DNA of 56,703 nt. Source: an uncultured Eggerthellaceae bacterium (GTDB lineage Bacteria; Actinomycetota; Coriobacteriia; Coriobacteriales; Eggerthellaceae). Positions 49,404 through 56,703 of this stretch are shown in pieces (within the stretch, counting starts at the first letter, position 1; each line of letters begins with the position of its first letter). The notes beneath the pieces are model-generated. The model had not been told where the DNA came from, ran no database searches, and saw only the letters and a list, made by a program, of their open reading frames with translations. Location of the stretch: the NCBI GenBank assembly GCA_910588945.1, contig CAJUSF010000058.1, positions 1 through 56,703 of the forward strand, read 5' to 3'. Position numbers and translations under genes: made by a program.

Positions 49404-51053
49404 ATGGCAACGAAAAAAATTGCAGACAAAATCATAAAGAGTACCTGCGTGTTTACGGCTAACACCTTAGAGCCAAAGGCGGCTGCCGTTTTAATCTCAG
49501 GCAATGAGATTGCGGGTGTCGTTGAGCCTCATGAGGTTGATGCCTATGTGGGGCCTGACACGCAACTCTATGATTGCGGGGACAGAACGGTTCTTCCGGG
49601 CTTTAACGATGCACACACCCACTTTATTCAAAACGGAGTCATGAAAGATGCGGACTACACGTTGAGCCTTGAGGGAGCACGAACCAAAGAAGAGGTTTGT
49701 GAGCGTATTCGCGAGTTTGCTCAATCACATTTGGATAATGCATGGGTTGTAGGGTGTGATCTCAACTACTCGGAATGGGAAGATGGCGAAGAGCCAACTA
49801 AGGAACTGTTGGATGAACTCGTGCCTGATCGCCCGGCATATTTTGCTTCATGGGATATGCATGTCGGTTGGGTGAATAGCTTGGCGCTGGAAAGTGTCGG
49901 GTATGAACCGGAAACAAAAGATCCAGAGGGTGGGTTTATAGGACGTAACGAGGATGGGTCTTTGAAGGGCCTCAACTACGAGCCTCCGGCAAACGATCCG
50001 GTCTGGGGGATGGCGAATTTGGCTGCCGACATGGATCGGGCACTGGGAAATGTGATTTCAGAGTGTCTGTCGTATGGTGTAACAGCCACTGGCTGTGTTT
50101 GGCCGTATGGAGGCATATCCGAGGAAGATACGATTCGAGTGTTTTCCGAATTCGAGCAATCCGGAAAACTTCCTATTCGAGTAAGTTGCTTTGTGAAGCT
50201 CGAAGATGGTCTAGCCAATGCACATAGATTTGCATCCGAGCTTCAAGGTGAGCATTTGCGATTTGCAGGCACGAAGTTGATTACGGATGGAATATGCGAG
50301 GGGCATACCGGGTATTTGACCGAGCCATATGCTGATGATCCTTCAACATGCGGTGAGCCAACTGTTGGATATGAAAAACTGCTCGATCTTGTTGCGCAGG
50401 CTGATGCATCTGGATATGGTGTGCGCTTGCATGCGATCGGCAATGGTGCCGTAAAGCAGGCGCTTGATGTGTTTGAAGAGGTGGGAACACGACAGGGCTT
50501 CAAAGGGCATAGAAATGCAATTGAGCATATTGAGACGTGTAGACCCGAGGACCTCGAGCGTTTTGCGAAGCTAGGCGTGGTGGCATCCATGCAGCCGATT
50601 CATAGCGTGCTGAACGTGGACGGTTATCCGGCGTTGCTTGGAGAAAAATGGGTTCCATATATGTGGCCCGTGCGTTCGCTTCTTGATTCAAAAGCGGTTG
50701 TGGCTTTTGGCACGGATGCACCTGTGTGGAATTTGAATCCGATGGAAGGCATTTATGCAGCGATAACCCGCAAGCAGCCTTGGGATGGCGCTCCTGAAGA
50801 TGGATTTGTTCCTTCGCAAAGAACCTCTTTGGCCCAAGCGCTCCAGGCTTATACCTATGGATCGGCTTTTGTGGAGAATTTTGAAAATCGCATAGGTACG
50901 CTTGCTGAAGGAAAGTTGGCAGACATTGTAGTGATGGATCGCAATCTTTTTGCGGCAACGCCAGATGAGATATTAGAGGCAAAGCCCGCTTATACCTTTA
51001 TAGATGGTGATGTTGTTTTTGAAGCGCCTGGATTGGATCTCTGCGTTGAATAG
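49404..51053 (+). CDS. Metal-dependent amidohydrolase, YtcJ-like
   Basis: The 549-residue protein is of the amidohydrolase-3 family, which hydrolyses amide, formamide or related bonds. It has the metal-binding PGFNDAHTHF (His71, His73), His343 in LHAIGNGAVKQALD, a HIETC motif, and Asp438 in AFGTDAPVWNLNPMEG. The C-terminal beta domain ends in GTLAEGKLADIVVMDRN. No signal peptide is seen, so it is cytoplasmic. ATG 49404 has AAGGAG nine bases upstream. It sits between two paralogous transporters, which implies its substrate is imported. The natural substrate cannot be read from the sequence. Confidence 0.9.
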   Translation: MATKKIADKIIKSTCVFTANTLEPKAAAVLISGNEIAGVVEPHEVDAYVGPDTQLYDCGDRTVLPGFNDAHTHFIQNGVMKDADYTLSLEGARTKEEVCERIREFAQSHLDNAWVVGCDLNYSEWEDGEEPTKELLDELVPDRPAYFASWDMHVGWVNSLALESVGYEPETKDPEGGFIGRNEDGSLKGLNYEPPANDPVWGMANLAADMDRALGNVISECLSYGVTATGCVWPYGGISEEDTIRVFSEFEQSGKLPIRVSCFVKLEDGLANAHRFASELQGEHLRFAGTKLITDGICEGHTGYLTEPYADDPSTCGEPTVGYEKLLDLVAQADASGYGVRLHAIGNGAVKQALDVFEEVGTRQGFKGHRNAIEHIETCRPEDLERFAKLGVVASMQPIHSVLNVDGYPALLGEKWVPYMWPVRSLLDSKAVVAFGTDAPVWNLNPMEGIYAAITRKQPWDGAPEDGFVPSQRTSLAQALQAYTYGSAFVENFENRIGTLAEGKLADIVVMDRNLFAATPDEILEAKPAYTFIDGDVVFEAPGLDLCVE

Positions 51054-51058
51054 TTTTG

Positions 51059-51090
51059 AAGGACTCCTTCGGGAGTCCTTGTTATTTTTA
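51059..51090 (+). terminator. Terminator between the amidohydrolase and the second MFS gene
   Basis: AAGGACTCC and GGAGTCCTT form a perfect nine-base stem capped by a TTCG loop, followed by GTTATTTTT. It can end the amidohydrolase message while allowing some read-through. Confidence 0.85.
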
Positions 51091-51102
51091 GGAGGTAGCG
51101 CC

Positions 51103-52386
51103 ATGACTGAGGCTTATCAGATGGGAAAAGGTCGGCTGGTCTTGGCGATCGCGGCCCTGTTTCTTTCCTCTATGTGCACGATGGGAGATCTTGTTATAAG
51201 CCCTATCGTGGCCAATCTCTATGAAGTTTATGCTAACGAGCCGATGTGGCTTATAAACTTAGGGATTACCGGGCCGGCAATAGTGGGTCTTCCGTTCGGA
51301 CTTGCTGCAGGATGGTTCTGCGATCGTATCGATAAGAAATGGATTATGGTCACAGGATTTGCCATTTTTACGGTTTCATCTGTGTTTAGAATTACTTTTC
51401 AAGATATCCATTATTTCGTTGTGATGAGGCTGGCTGCCACAGGAATTGGTTGGGGTATTACAAATACTGCCGCACTTGCTATTTTGGCCGATATGTTCAC
51501 AGATGATGTGAAGCATGCGCGTCTTGTGGGTTGGTATAACGCAGCTATGTCTATTATTGGAGCGGTGCTTGCATCAAGCGCAGGGATTCTGGCGCTTAAT
51601 GGGTGGACCTGCGTTTTTGATGTTTATCTAGTTTCGATTCCTGTTTTGATTATGCTTGTCGTCTTTTTGCCGCCTTGTCCTTCAAAGCCCGATATGGCCG
51701 AGCGAGTCGGGGAGGTGTACGGTGAGTCGCGCTCTTCAGCAGCTGCGGTTGCACGCGGATTGATCGGGGCACAGACGACGGGAGGACGTATTCCGAGATG
51801 GTGGGAGCAGGTCATTCCACTTGCAGTTCAGGTGTTTTTCGTGGCGACACTCTACTTTATGATCTTTTATATGATCGGCGTGTATGTTGCCGACAAACAG
51901 CTGGGTGATGAGGCGTTCGTTGGAGCAATAACTTCGGTCATGACAATCTGTACCGCTATAGGGTCAATTGTGTTTGGTGGTATTTATAGGATTTTGCGTA
52001 ACAAGGTTTATTGGCCAGCTTTGATGGTTATTGCGATTGGTTATTTTGTACTGGCTGCAGCAGATTCACAGATAATTGCTGCCGTTATGCTTGCAATTAT
52101 TGGATTTGCATGGCCGTTTTATTTTTGCTTCTTTTATACCTATTGCACCGAAATTGTCCCGCCTGGAAAGTCGGGGCTTTCAACTTCGATAGTGGCTTCA
52201 GCAAACGGACTCGCGATGGCGGCTTCATCTCAGGTTCTTACGTATGCTCTGGAGGCGTCGGGTGGAGGATGCGCGCAGGTTTACCCTGTATTTGGATTTG
52301 TTTTGATTGTGATTTTGGTTGTGTCGATTGTTGTACAGCGAGTGAGATCGGTGCGGCTCAAAGGCTGTTCAACTGGTGAGGTCTGA
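51103..52386 (+). CDS. MFS transporter, second paralogue
   Basis: A 427-residue, 12-helix transporter with the loop motif DRIDKKWIMV and FLSSMCTMGDLVISPIVANLY, nearly collinear with the first transporter. The central cytoplasmic loop is longer and differs (GEVYGESRSSAAAVARG), the main divergence. ATG 51103 follows TAGGAGG. A terminator sits just upstream, so its expression may depend on read-through. Keeping both copies suggests different but related substrates, or import and export of substrate and product. Confidence 0.9.
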   Translation: MTEAYQMGKGRLVLAIAALFLSSMCTMGDLVISPIVANLYEVYANEPMWLINLGITGPAIVGLPFGLAAGWFCDRIDKKWIMVTGFAIFTVSSVFRITFQDIHYFVVMRLAATGIGWGITNTAALAILADMFTDDVKHARLVGWYNAAMSIIGAVLASSAGILALNGWTCVFDVYLVSIPVLIMLVVFLPPCPSKPDMAERVGEVYGESRSSAAAVARGLIGAQTTGGRIPRWWEQVIPLAVQVFFVATLYFMIFYMIGVYVADKQLGDEAFVGAITSVMTICTAIGSIVFGGIYRILRNKVYWPALMVIAIGYFVLAAADSQIIAAVMLAIIGFAWPFYFCFFYTYCTEIVPPGKSGLSTSIVASANGLAMAASSQVLTYALEASGGGCAQVYPVFGFVLIVILVVSIVVQRVRSVRLKGCSTGEV

Positions 52387-52387
52387 T

Positions 52388-52485
52388 TGGTGATGTAACA
52401 TGGGCGCAGTAGGGGCGCAATTTTATTGCGCCCTGTATCTGGATTGGTGATGTAACATGGGCTGGTTATGTAACATGAGCGCAGT
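52388..52485 (+). repeat. Three copies of a TGGTGATGTAACATGGGC-like word with GC hairpins
   Basis: Copies begin near 52388, 52445 and 52464. Between and after them are hairpins GGGCGCAA/TTGCGCCC (52413-52433) and GCGCAG/CTGCGC (near 52480-52496). The first hairpin may end the MFS message. No gene is seen. Confidence 0.65.
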
Positions 52486-52508
52486 GTAACTGCGCCCCTA
52501 CATATGGA

Positions 52509-52541
52509 AATGGGACAATATCCCCCGTCCCCGTTGTCCTG
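52509..52541 (+). repeat. Repeat family D, copy D3
   Basis: GGGACAATATCCCCCGTCCC then CGTTGTCCTG, a slightly diverged copy of D2. Confidence 0.75.
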
Positions 52542-52559
52542 CCAAGAATTGAGAACATC

Positions 52560-52588
52560 GTAGGCGCGCATCCGATCTTGATGCGCGC
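52560..52588 (+). repeat. Repeat family C, copy C4
   Basis: GTAGGCGCGCATCCGATC then TTGATGCGCGC; matches C2 and C3 with GCGC in place of GTGC. Confidence 0.75.
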
Positions 52589-52750
52589 AACCGCGGGACG
52601 CGAAGCGTCCCGCAGGCCGTTCGCGCAAAGCGCGTAAGGCCGTTTCATATAAAACGTATCCGCTCTCGCGGGTACGTACATAATCAAACGTGCAGATTCA
52701 CATCCGCGGATACATACATAACTCGATTATTCTCAAAATAATATAATTCT

Positions 52751-52810
52751 TGTCATACTTTGTCATATATTTTTGTTGACAAACCGTAATGTGCATGACA
52801 GACTATGACA
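52751..52810 (+). promoter_or_regulatory. Dyad of TGTCATA repeats around a TTGACA box, upstream of the DmsA-like gene
   Basis: TGTCATA at 52751-52757 and 52761-52767 (10-bp period) faces inverted CATGACA at 52794-52800 and TATGACA at 52804-52810. A TTGACA at 52776-52781 lies exactly at the centre and may be the -35. The implied leader to ATG 53110 is about 300 bases, in which no gene is convincing. Confidence 0.65.
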
Positions 52811-53109
52811 AGAAGCAGAATCGGCCGATTCTCTATACGGGGGAAAGTCTCGAAAGAGTCCTCATCTAGGGTGCTTTATATTGCTGCAAGCGGTTTCCCG
52901 CAGGTGGTTAACGGCAGGTGGTTCATGATGATTGTGGCTGTTGGCGATACGTTGCCGATAGCGACCGCAGCCGAGGGTGATCGTAGCAAGGAATGGCTGG
53001 GGCTGATGCCAACGCGGGCTGATGCCGGTCACACTGAAAGGCCAGACATAAAGCAAGCTCTTCCGAGGCTTTCAAAGCATTCTTTTGAAAGAAGAATGGA
53101 GGAGAGGAT

Positions 53110-55560
53110 ATGTCGGAACCTACAATCAAAAAGGGTTTGACGCGGCGCACGTTTTTGAAGTCAACCGTTGCTGTTGCGGGAGCTACTGCTTTGGTGGGAG
53201 GCACTAGTTCGCTTGCTGCGTTTGCGGATGACGAAACCCAAAACTCAAGCACCGAAGAAACAATCTGCTATGGTGTATGCCGTTCGAATTGCATGCAGTC
53301 CTGCAGATATGCCGCCCATGTTGTTGATGGCAAGTTGGTTAAGCTGACACCGGCTGAATATGGTGAAGATCTCTATCGCGGAAGTTGCCTGCGCGGCATG
53401 TCGTATATGCATAGGGTCTACAGCCCGCATCGCATTAAATATCCGATGCGCCGTGTCGAGGGTACCGAGCGTGGTGCTGGTCAGTGGGAGCGCATCTCAT
53501 GGGACGACGCTATCGCCGAGATCGCAGATAAGTTTACTTCCATCTCTCAGGAGTATGGCTCCAAGGCGATCGTTTTTGATTTCGGAACAGGAAACTACGG
53601 CGAGATTCAGGGCCAAACCGGAATCTTCAATCGTCTCGGCGGCGTGATAGGCGCAAGCAAGCCTGCCGGAATGAATGACCTCGCAACAGGCTACGGCATC
53701 GATCGCGTGATCGGAACCGGCCTGATGTATTTCGCGAACGAGGCGAAAAGTGTGCTTGATTCTTCTCACATCGTGATTTGGGGATCGAATCCCGTTCACA
53801 GCACTCCTCAGAATTGGCGTTGGATGCAGCGCGCAAAGGAGCAGGGAACTGAGATCATAACGATCGATCCTGTGAGATCCGCAACTGCTCATAAATCGGA
53901 CAGGTACATTCCGATCAAGCCTACAACCGACGGCTATCTGGCGCTCGCGATGGCGAATTACATCCTTGAGAACGGCTTGCAGGACGATGCCTTCATCGCT
54001 ACTCGCTCGACCGCTCCGATGCTTGTGCGCCGCGACAACGGAAAGCTCCTGCATAAAAGTGATTACGTAGCAGTTGCCGAGGGTGAAGACGATCCAGCAT
54101 ACGTTTGGGATAACGCAAAAGGCGCAATCGCGCTTTATGGCGAGGCTGCCGATCCGGCGATGGAGGGTACCTTTGAGGTTGACGGTGTCACGGTTGATAC
54201 TTCCTACACTCTTTTGAAGAACCAGCTTGCGAATTACACCATTTCAGAGGCCACGCGCATAACCGGCGTTCCAGAGGAGAGCATCCTTGAGCTTGTGGAT
54301 GTGTTCACGAATGGCGACGCGGTTTCTGTGAATATATCGTTTGGCATGGATCACTATATGAACGGGTATCAGAGTTGCTGGGCCATTGCGATTTTGATGG
54401 CGCTTACTGGCAATCTTGGCAGAGACGGCGCAGGATTCACGGGAATTTTCCTGAATACCGCACTGGCTCTGAATACCAAGGCGCTTTGGGCTGCACCGGG
54501 ATTCAAAGGCATGGCCACCACGTTCCCGATGACGATGCTTCACGAGGTTGCCGAGACCCAGAAACTCAACGGCAAGGATTACCCGATCAAGGCCATGGTT
54601 AGCATCATTTCCAACGCTGTGAGCAACTGGCCGTCCCAAAATAACTTCCTCGAGAAGATACTACCGGCGCTTGATTTCTATCTGGCGATGGACATGGAGA
54701 TGAATGACACCGTTCGTTACGCGGACATGGTGCTTCCGGTTGCATCTTTCTACGAGCATGAGGACTTCCGCAAGGCGCACAATCTTCCCTACATCGTCCA
54801 CCAAGACAAAGCAATCGACCCGCTCTATGAGGCGAAAGACGATGTCGAGATCGCGGGCTTGATTGCGCGTGCCATGGGTTTCGAGGCGGCATTCCCCGAG
54901 ACAAGCGATTTCAGTACTTACGCGAATCTGCTTTTGTCGTCGGATGCATGCAAGAAGTTCAACGTTACGCTTGATAGGCTGCGCGAAGAGGGCTTTATCG
55001 ATCTCTCTCTGATTCCTGGAAAGTCAGGTATCGTTGGTCGCACAAAGTTCACCACTAAATCGGGTTTGGCGCAGCTCTATACCGAAATGCCTGCTCCGCG
55101 TGTCAATTACGGTCAGGACGTGAAAGAGCGCTTTGCCAAGGAGCACCTGGTCTACTATCAGCCCTCTGCTGAGGTCTGCGAGGAGAGTGAGGCGGCTGCG
55201 AAGTTCCCGATCGCGTTCATTCAGGAGCATTCGCGTTGGCGCACGCACTCGCAATGGTTCAACTCTCCGATTCTCAAAGAGCTTGATCCCGAGCCTGTTT
55301 ACAAAATCAGCCCCGAGGATGCGGCCGAGCGCGGAATCGAATCCGGGGACATTGTGGAGGTGTTCAACGATCGTGGCCACATGGTTGTGAAGTGCGTGAT
55401 CGATCCGAGCCTTCCGCAAGGAATGAGCCGCATGCCCAAGGGTTGGCAGCGCGAGCAGTTCATCGAAGGCGGCTATCAGGAGCTAACCTACCCGATGCAT
55501 GATGAGTGGGCTGTCGCTTTCAATTTCTATGACACCCGCGTCGATGTGAAGAAGAAATAG
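53110..55560 (+). CDS. DmsA-like molybdopterin oxidoreductase, Tat-exported
   Basis: The 816-residue catalytic subunit of a DMSO-reductase-family enzyme. Residues 1-40 are a twin-arginine signal (TRRTFLK, RR at 12-13), so it works outside the membrane. Cys57, 61, 65 and 93 (in GSCLRG) match the DmsA iron-sulfur site; Cys53 is extra. DmsA has Ser as the molybdenum ligand, but the aligned place here (GMNDLATG) seems to offer Asp190. The iron-sulfur and anchor subunits follow directly. The electron acceptor is unknown. The ATG has GGAGAGG upstream. A distant TTGACA and TGTCATA dyad suggests regulated expression. Confidence 0.93.
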   Translation: MSEPTIKKGLTRRTFLKSTVAVAGATALVGGTSSLAAFADDETQNSSTEETICYGVCRSNCMQSCRYAAHVVDGKLVKLTPAEYGEDLYRGSCLRGMSYMHRVYSPHRIKYPMRRVEGTERGAGQWERISWDDAIAEIADKFTSISQEYGSKAIVFDFGTGNYGEIQGQTGIFNRLGGVIGASKPAGMNDLATGYGIDRVIGTGLMYFANEAKSVLDSSHIVIWGSNPVHSTPQNWRWMQRAKEQGTEIITIDPVRSATAHKSDRYIPIKPTTDGYLALAMANYILENGLQDDAFIATRSTAPMLVRRDNGKLLHKSDYVAVAEGEDDPAYVWDNAKGAIALYGEAADPAMEGTFEVDGVTVDTSYTLLKNQLANYTISEATRITGVPEESILELVDVFTNGDAVSVNISFGMDHYMNGYQSCWAIAILMALTGNLGRDGAGFTGIFLNTALALNTKALWAAPGFKGMATTFPMTMLHEVAETQKLNGKDYPIKAMVSIISNAVSNWPSQNNFLEKILPALDFYLAMDMEMNDTVRYADMVLPVASFYEHEDFRKAHNLPYIVHQDKAIDPLYEAKDDVEIAGLIARAMGFEAAFPETSDFSTYANLLLSSDACKKFNVTLDRLREEGFIDLSLIPGKSGIVGRTKFTTKSGLAQLYTEMPAPRVNYGQDVKERFAKEHLVYYQPSAEVCEESEAAAKFPIAFIQEHSRWRTHSQWFNSPILKELDPEPVYKISPEDAAERGIESGDIVEVFNDRGHMVVKCVIDPSLPQGMSRMPKGWQREQFIEGGYQELTYPMHDEWAVAFNFYDTRVDVKKK

Positions 55561-55569
55561 GAGGCAGCC

Positions 55570-56190
55570 ATGAATTATGGATTCGTTATAGACCAGCAGC
55601 GCTGCATCGGTTGTCATACGTGCGCTGTGGCTTGCAAAATAGAGAACAATCTCCCCGATGTGGTGTGGTGGAATCGCATTCTCACCGACGGCGGAGCGGA
55701 AATGGACATTCCGGCAGGAGAGTTTCCCAACACCACGATCGACTATATTCCGGTGAATTGCCAGCATTGCGAAAATCCGGCTTGCACCAAGGTTTGCCCT
55801 GTAGGCGCAACTTATAAGGACGAGAATACCGGCATTGTTCGTCAGGATGTTGATAAGTGTATTGGCTGTCGTATGTGCATGAGTGCGTGCCCGTATACCG
55901 GGGTTCGCTCTTTCAACTGGGAAGAGCCGTCTCATGTGCTCGATATCGCGATAGGCGATGCGAATGCTCCTGACCATCAGAAGCATACAGTAGAGAAGTG
56001 CACCATGTGTTGGCACAGAGTTGCGCAGGATGAGGAGCCAGCGTGTATCGAGGCCTGCCCCGGTCGTGCCCGGTTCTGGGGAGATTTGGATGACCCGAAC
56101 TCTGAGGTTTCTAAGCTTGTGAAAAGCCGTTCCACCAAGCAGCTTCTGGCGGATGAGGGCACCAACCCGTCTGTTTATTACCTCGATTAA
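55570..56190 (+). CDS. DmsB-like iron-sulfur electron-transfer subunit
   Basis: The 206-residue protein carries four cysteine groups for four [4Fe-4S] clusters: CIGCHTCAVAC (12-22), CQHCENPACTKVCPVG, CIGCRMCMSACPYTG and CTMCWHRV with the closing CIEACPGRA. It passes electrons from the membrane anchor to the molybdenum subunit outside the membrane and would be co-exported with it. AGGAGG lies five bases before the ATG; the start is nine bases after the DmsA-like stop, so the two are cotranscribed. Confidence 0.95.
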   Translation: MNYGFVIDQQRCIGCHTCAVACKIENNLPDVVWWNRILTDGGAEMDIPAGEFPNTTIDYIPVNCQHCENPACTKVCPVGATYKDENTGIVRQDVDKCIGCRMCMSACPYTGVRSFNWEEPSHVLDIAIGDANAPDHQKHTVEKCTMCWHRVAQDEEPACIEACPGRARFWGDLDDPNSEVSKLVKSRSTKQLLADEGTNPSVYYLD

Positions 56191-56214
56191 AGCGACAGGC
56201 TAAGGAGAAACATC

Positions 56215-56703
56215 ATGACTGATACAACTTCTGCGGCTACTGCCGCTTCGATCAATGCGTCTGATAACACTGGCGCGCAAAGCAAAAAAGAATCAAAAGC
56301 GCTCTTTGATCGCAAGGGGCTCACCATCGGGATTATTGTGTGTGGCGTGCTGGCACTTGCAGGCATTGTGCTTTGGGCAGTGCAGCTAACAGGCGGCATG
56401 ATACAAACCGGCATGAGAAACCTTGATTCATGGGGTCTCTATATCACCTTCTTTATGTTTTTTGTAGGACTTAGTGCAGGCGGTCTTATCATCTCATCTG
56501 TGCCAAAGGCATTCGGCATCAAGGGCTTTGGCGGCATTTCAAAGGTTGCTGTAATGAGCTCGATTGCTTGCACTGTTGCAGCCATTGGCTTTGTGGTGGT
56601 TGATCTTGGTCAGCCCCTTCGCCTGTGGGAGCTGTTTGCGTTCTCTAATCTGGGAAGCCCGCTTATGTGGGACATCATCGTGCTTGGTACGTATCTGATT
56701 TTG
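56215..56703 (+). CDS. NrfD/DmsC-like membrane anchor subunit, truncated at the right edge
   Basis: The first 163 codons are present and the gene runs off the window. After a polar N-terminus of about 35 residues come several transmembrane helices (GLTIGIIVCGVLALAGIVLW, then WGLYITFFMFFVGLSAGGLI and others). The phrase SWGLYITFFMFFVGLSAGG is typical of NrfD-type anchors that oxidise menaquinol. AAGGAG lies upstream of ATG 56215. It completes a DmsABC-like operon. Confidence 0.9.
   Translation, partial: MTDTTSAATAASINASDNTGAQSKKESKALFDRKGLTIGIIVCGVLALAGIVLWAVQLTGGMIQTGMRNLDSWGLYITFFMFFVGLSAGGLIISSVPKAFGIKGFGGISKVAVMSSIACTVAAIGFVVVDLGQPLRLWELFAFSNLGSPLMWDIIVLGTYLIL

Noticed and set aside
52811..53109. 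Molybdenum-cofactor riboswitch in the DmsA-like leader
   Set aside because: The long leader invited this, but the conserved Moco motif segments were not found by eye.
52805..53140. 111-codon ORF upstream of and overlapping the DmsA-like gene
   Set aside because: It begins inside the TGTCATA dyad, lacks a ribosome site, has no domain pattern and overlaps the well-supported Tat signal start.

Overview
The window looks like a chromosomal segment from an anaerobic actinobacterium of the class Coriobacteriia, most likely Eggerthellaceae or Slackia-like. This is an inference. It rests on a membrane-anchored LuxR regulator with about 12 transmembrane segments, a DMSO-reductase-type molybdoenzyme operon, menaquinone and molybdopterin genes, rubrerythrin, and a MurT/GatD peptidoglycan amidation enzyme. 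No rRNA, tRNA, CRISPR array, transposase or prophage gene was recognised.

Layout. 1-6643: the start of a leftward gene, a fused MurT-GatD, rlmH, exonuclease III, GTP cyclohydrolase I, an ACT-domain protein and a membrane protein. 6928-11683: a leftward Tat-type exported protein, then a response regulator and histidine kinase pair. 12015-17664: purC, a small membrane protein and a long one-chain purL. 18213-22591: an autoregulated MerR regulator, an XRE regulator, and a four-gene operon of SPFH/zinc-ribbon, membrane and lipoprotein genes. 22871-24602: Hsp20 under a perfect CIRCE element and a VapBC-type toxin-antitoxin pair. 24730-27484: a small membrane protein, rhodanese, a MoaE-like protein and a serpin lipoprotein. 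27854-33429: a MenE-MenC fusion, then a TetR regulator with a multi-pass membrane protein. 33654-38543: engB, leuS and guaB. 38934-42153: M18 aminopeptidase, rubrerythrin and a Nudix hydrolase. 42504-45834: a second PIN toxin-antitoxin pair, then an operon of an orphan NrfD-like protein, a GntR regulator and a stomatin-like protein. 46063-56703: the LuxR regulator, two paralogous MFS transporters around an amidohydrolase, and a DmsABC-like operon that runs off the right edge.

Housekeeping genes (purines, guanine nucleotides, leucyl-tRNA, ribosome assembly) are interspersed with accessory and regulatory cassettes. The right-hand 10 kb is the most characteristic: a membrane-sensing regulator, two transporters, a metal-dependent hydrolase and an exported molybdoenzyme together look like an uptake, hydrolysis and respiratory reduction locus for an unidentified compound. 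Direct repeats of TGTCATA with 10-bp period occur upstream of both this reductase operon and the separate NrfD-like operon, which suggests one shared regulator.

Many intergenic gaps hold repeats. Family A is an 88-bp element with 15-bp terminal inverted repeats (three copies, one 191-bp variant, one fragment). Family B is an AT-rich palindrome with a longer tail. Families C and D are short GC-rich repeats, and one D copy supplies the last codons of the LuxR gene. These look like small non-autonomous elements or long hairpins. All alignments were made by eye; protein family calls come from motif recognition without database searches.
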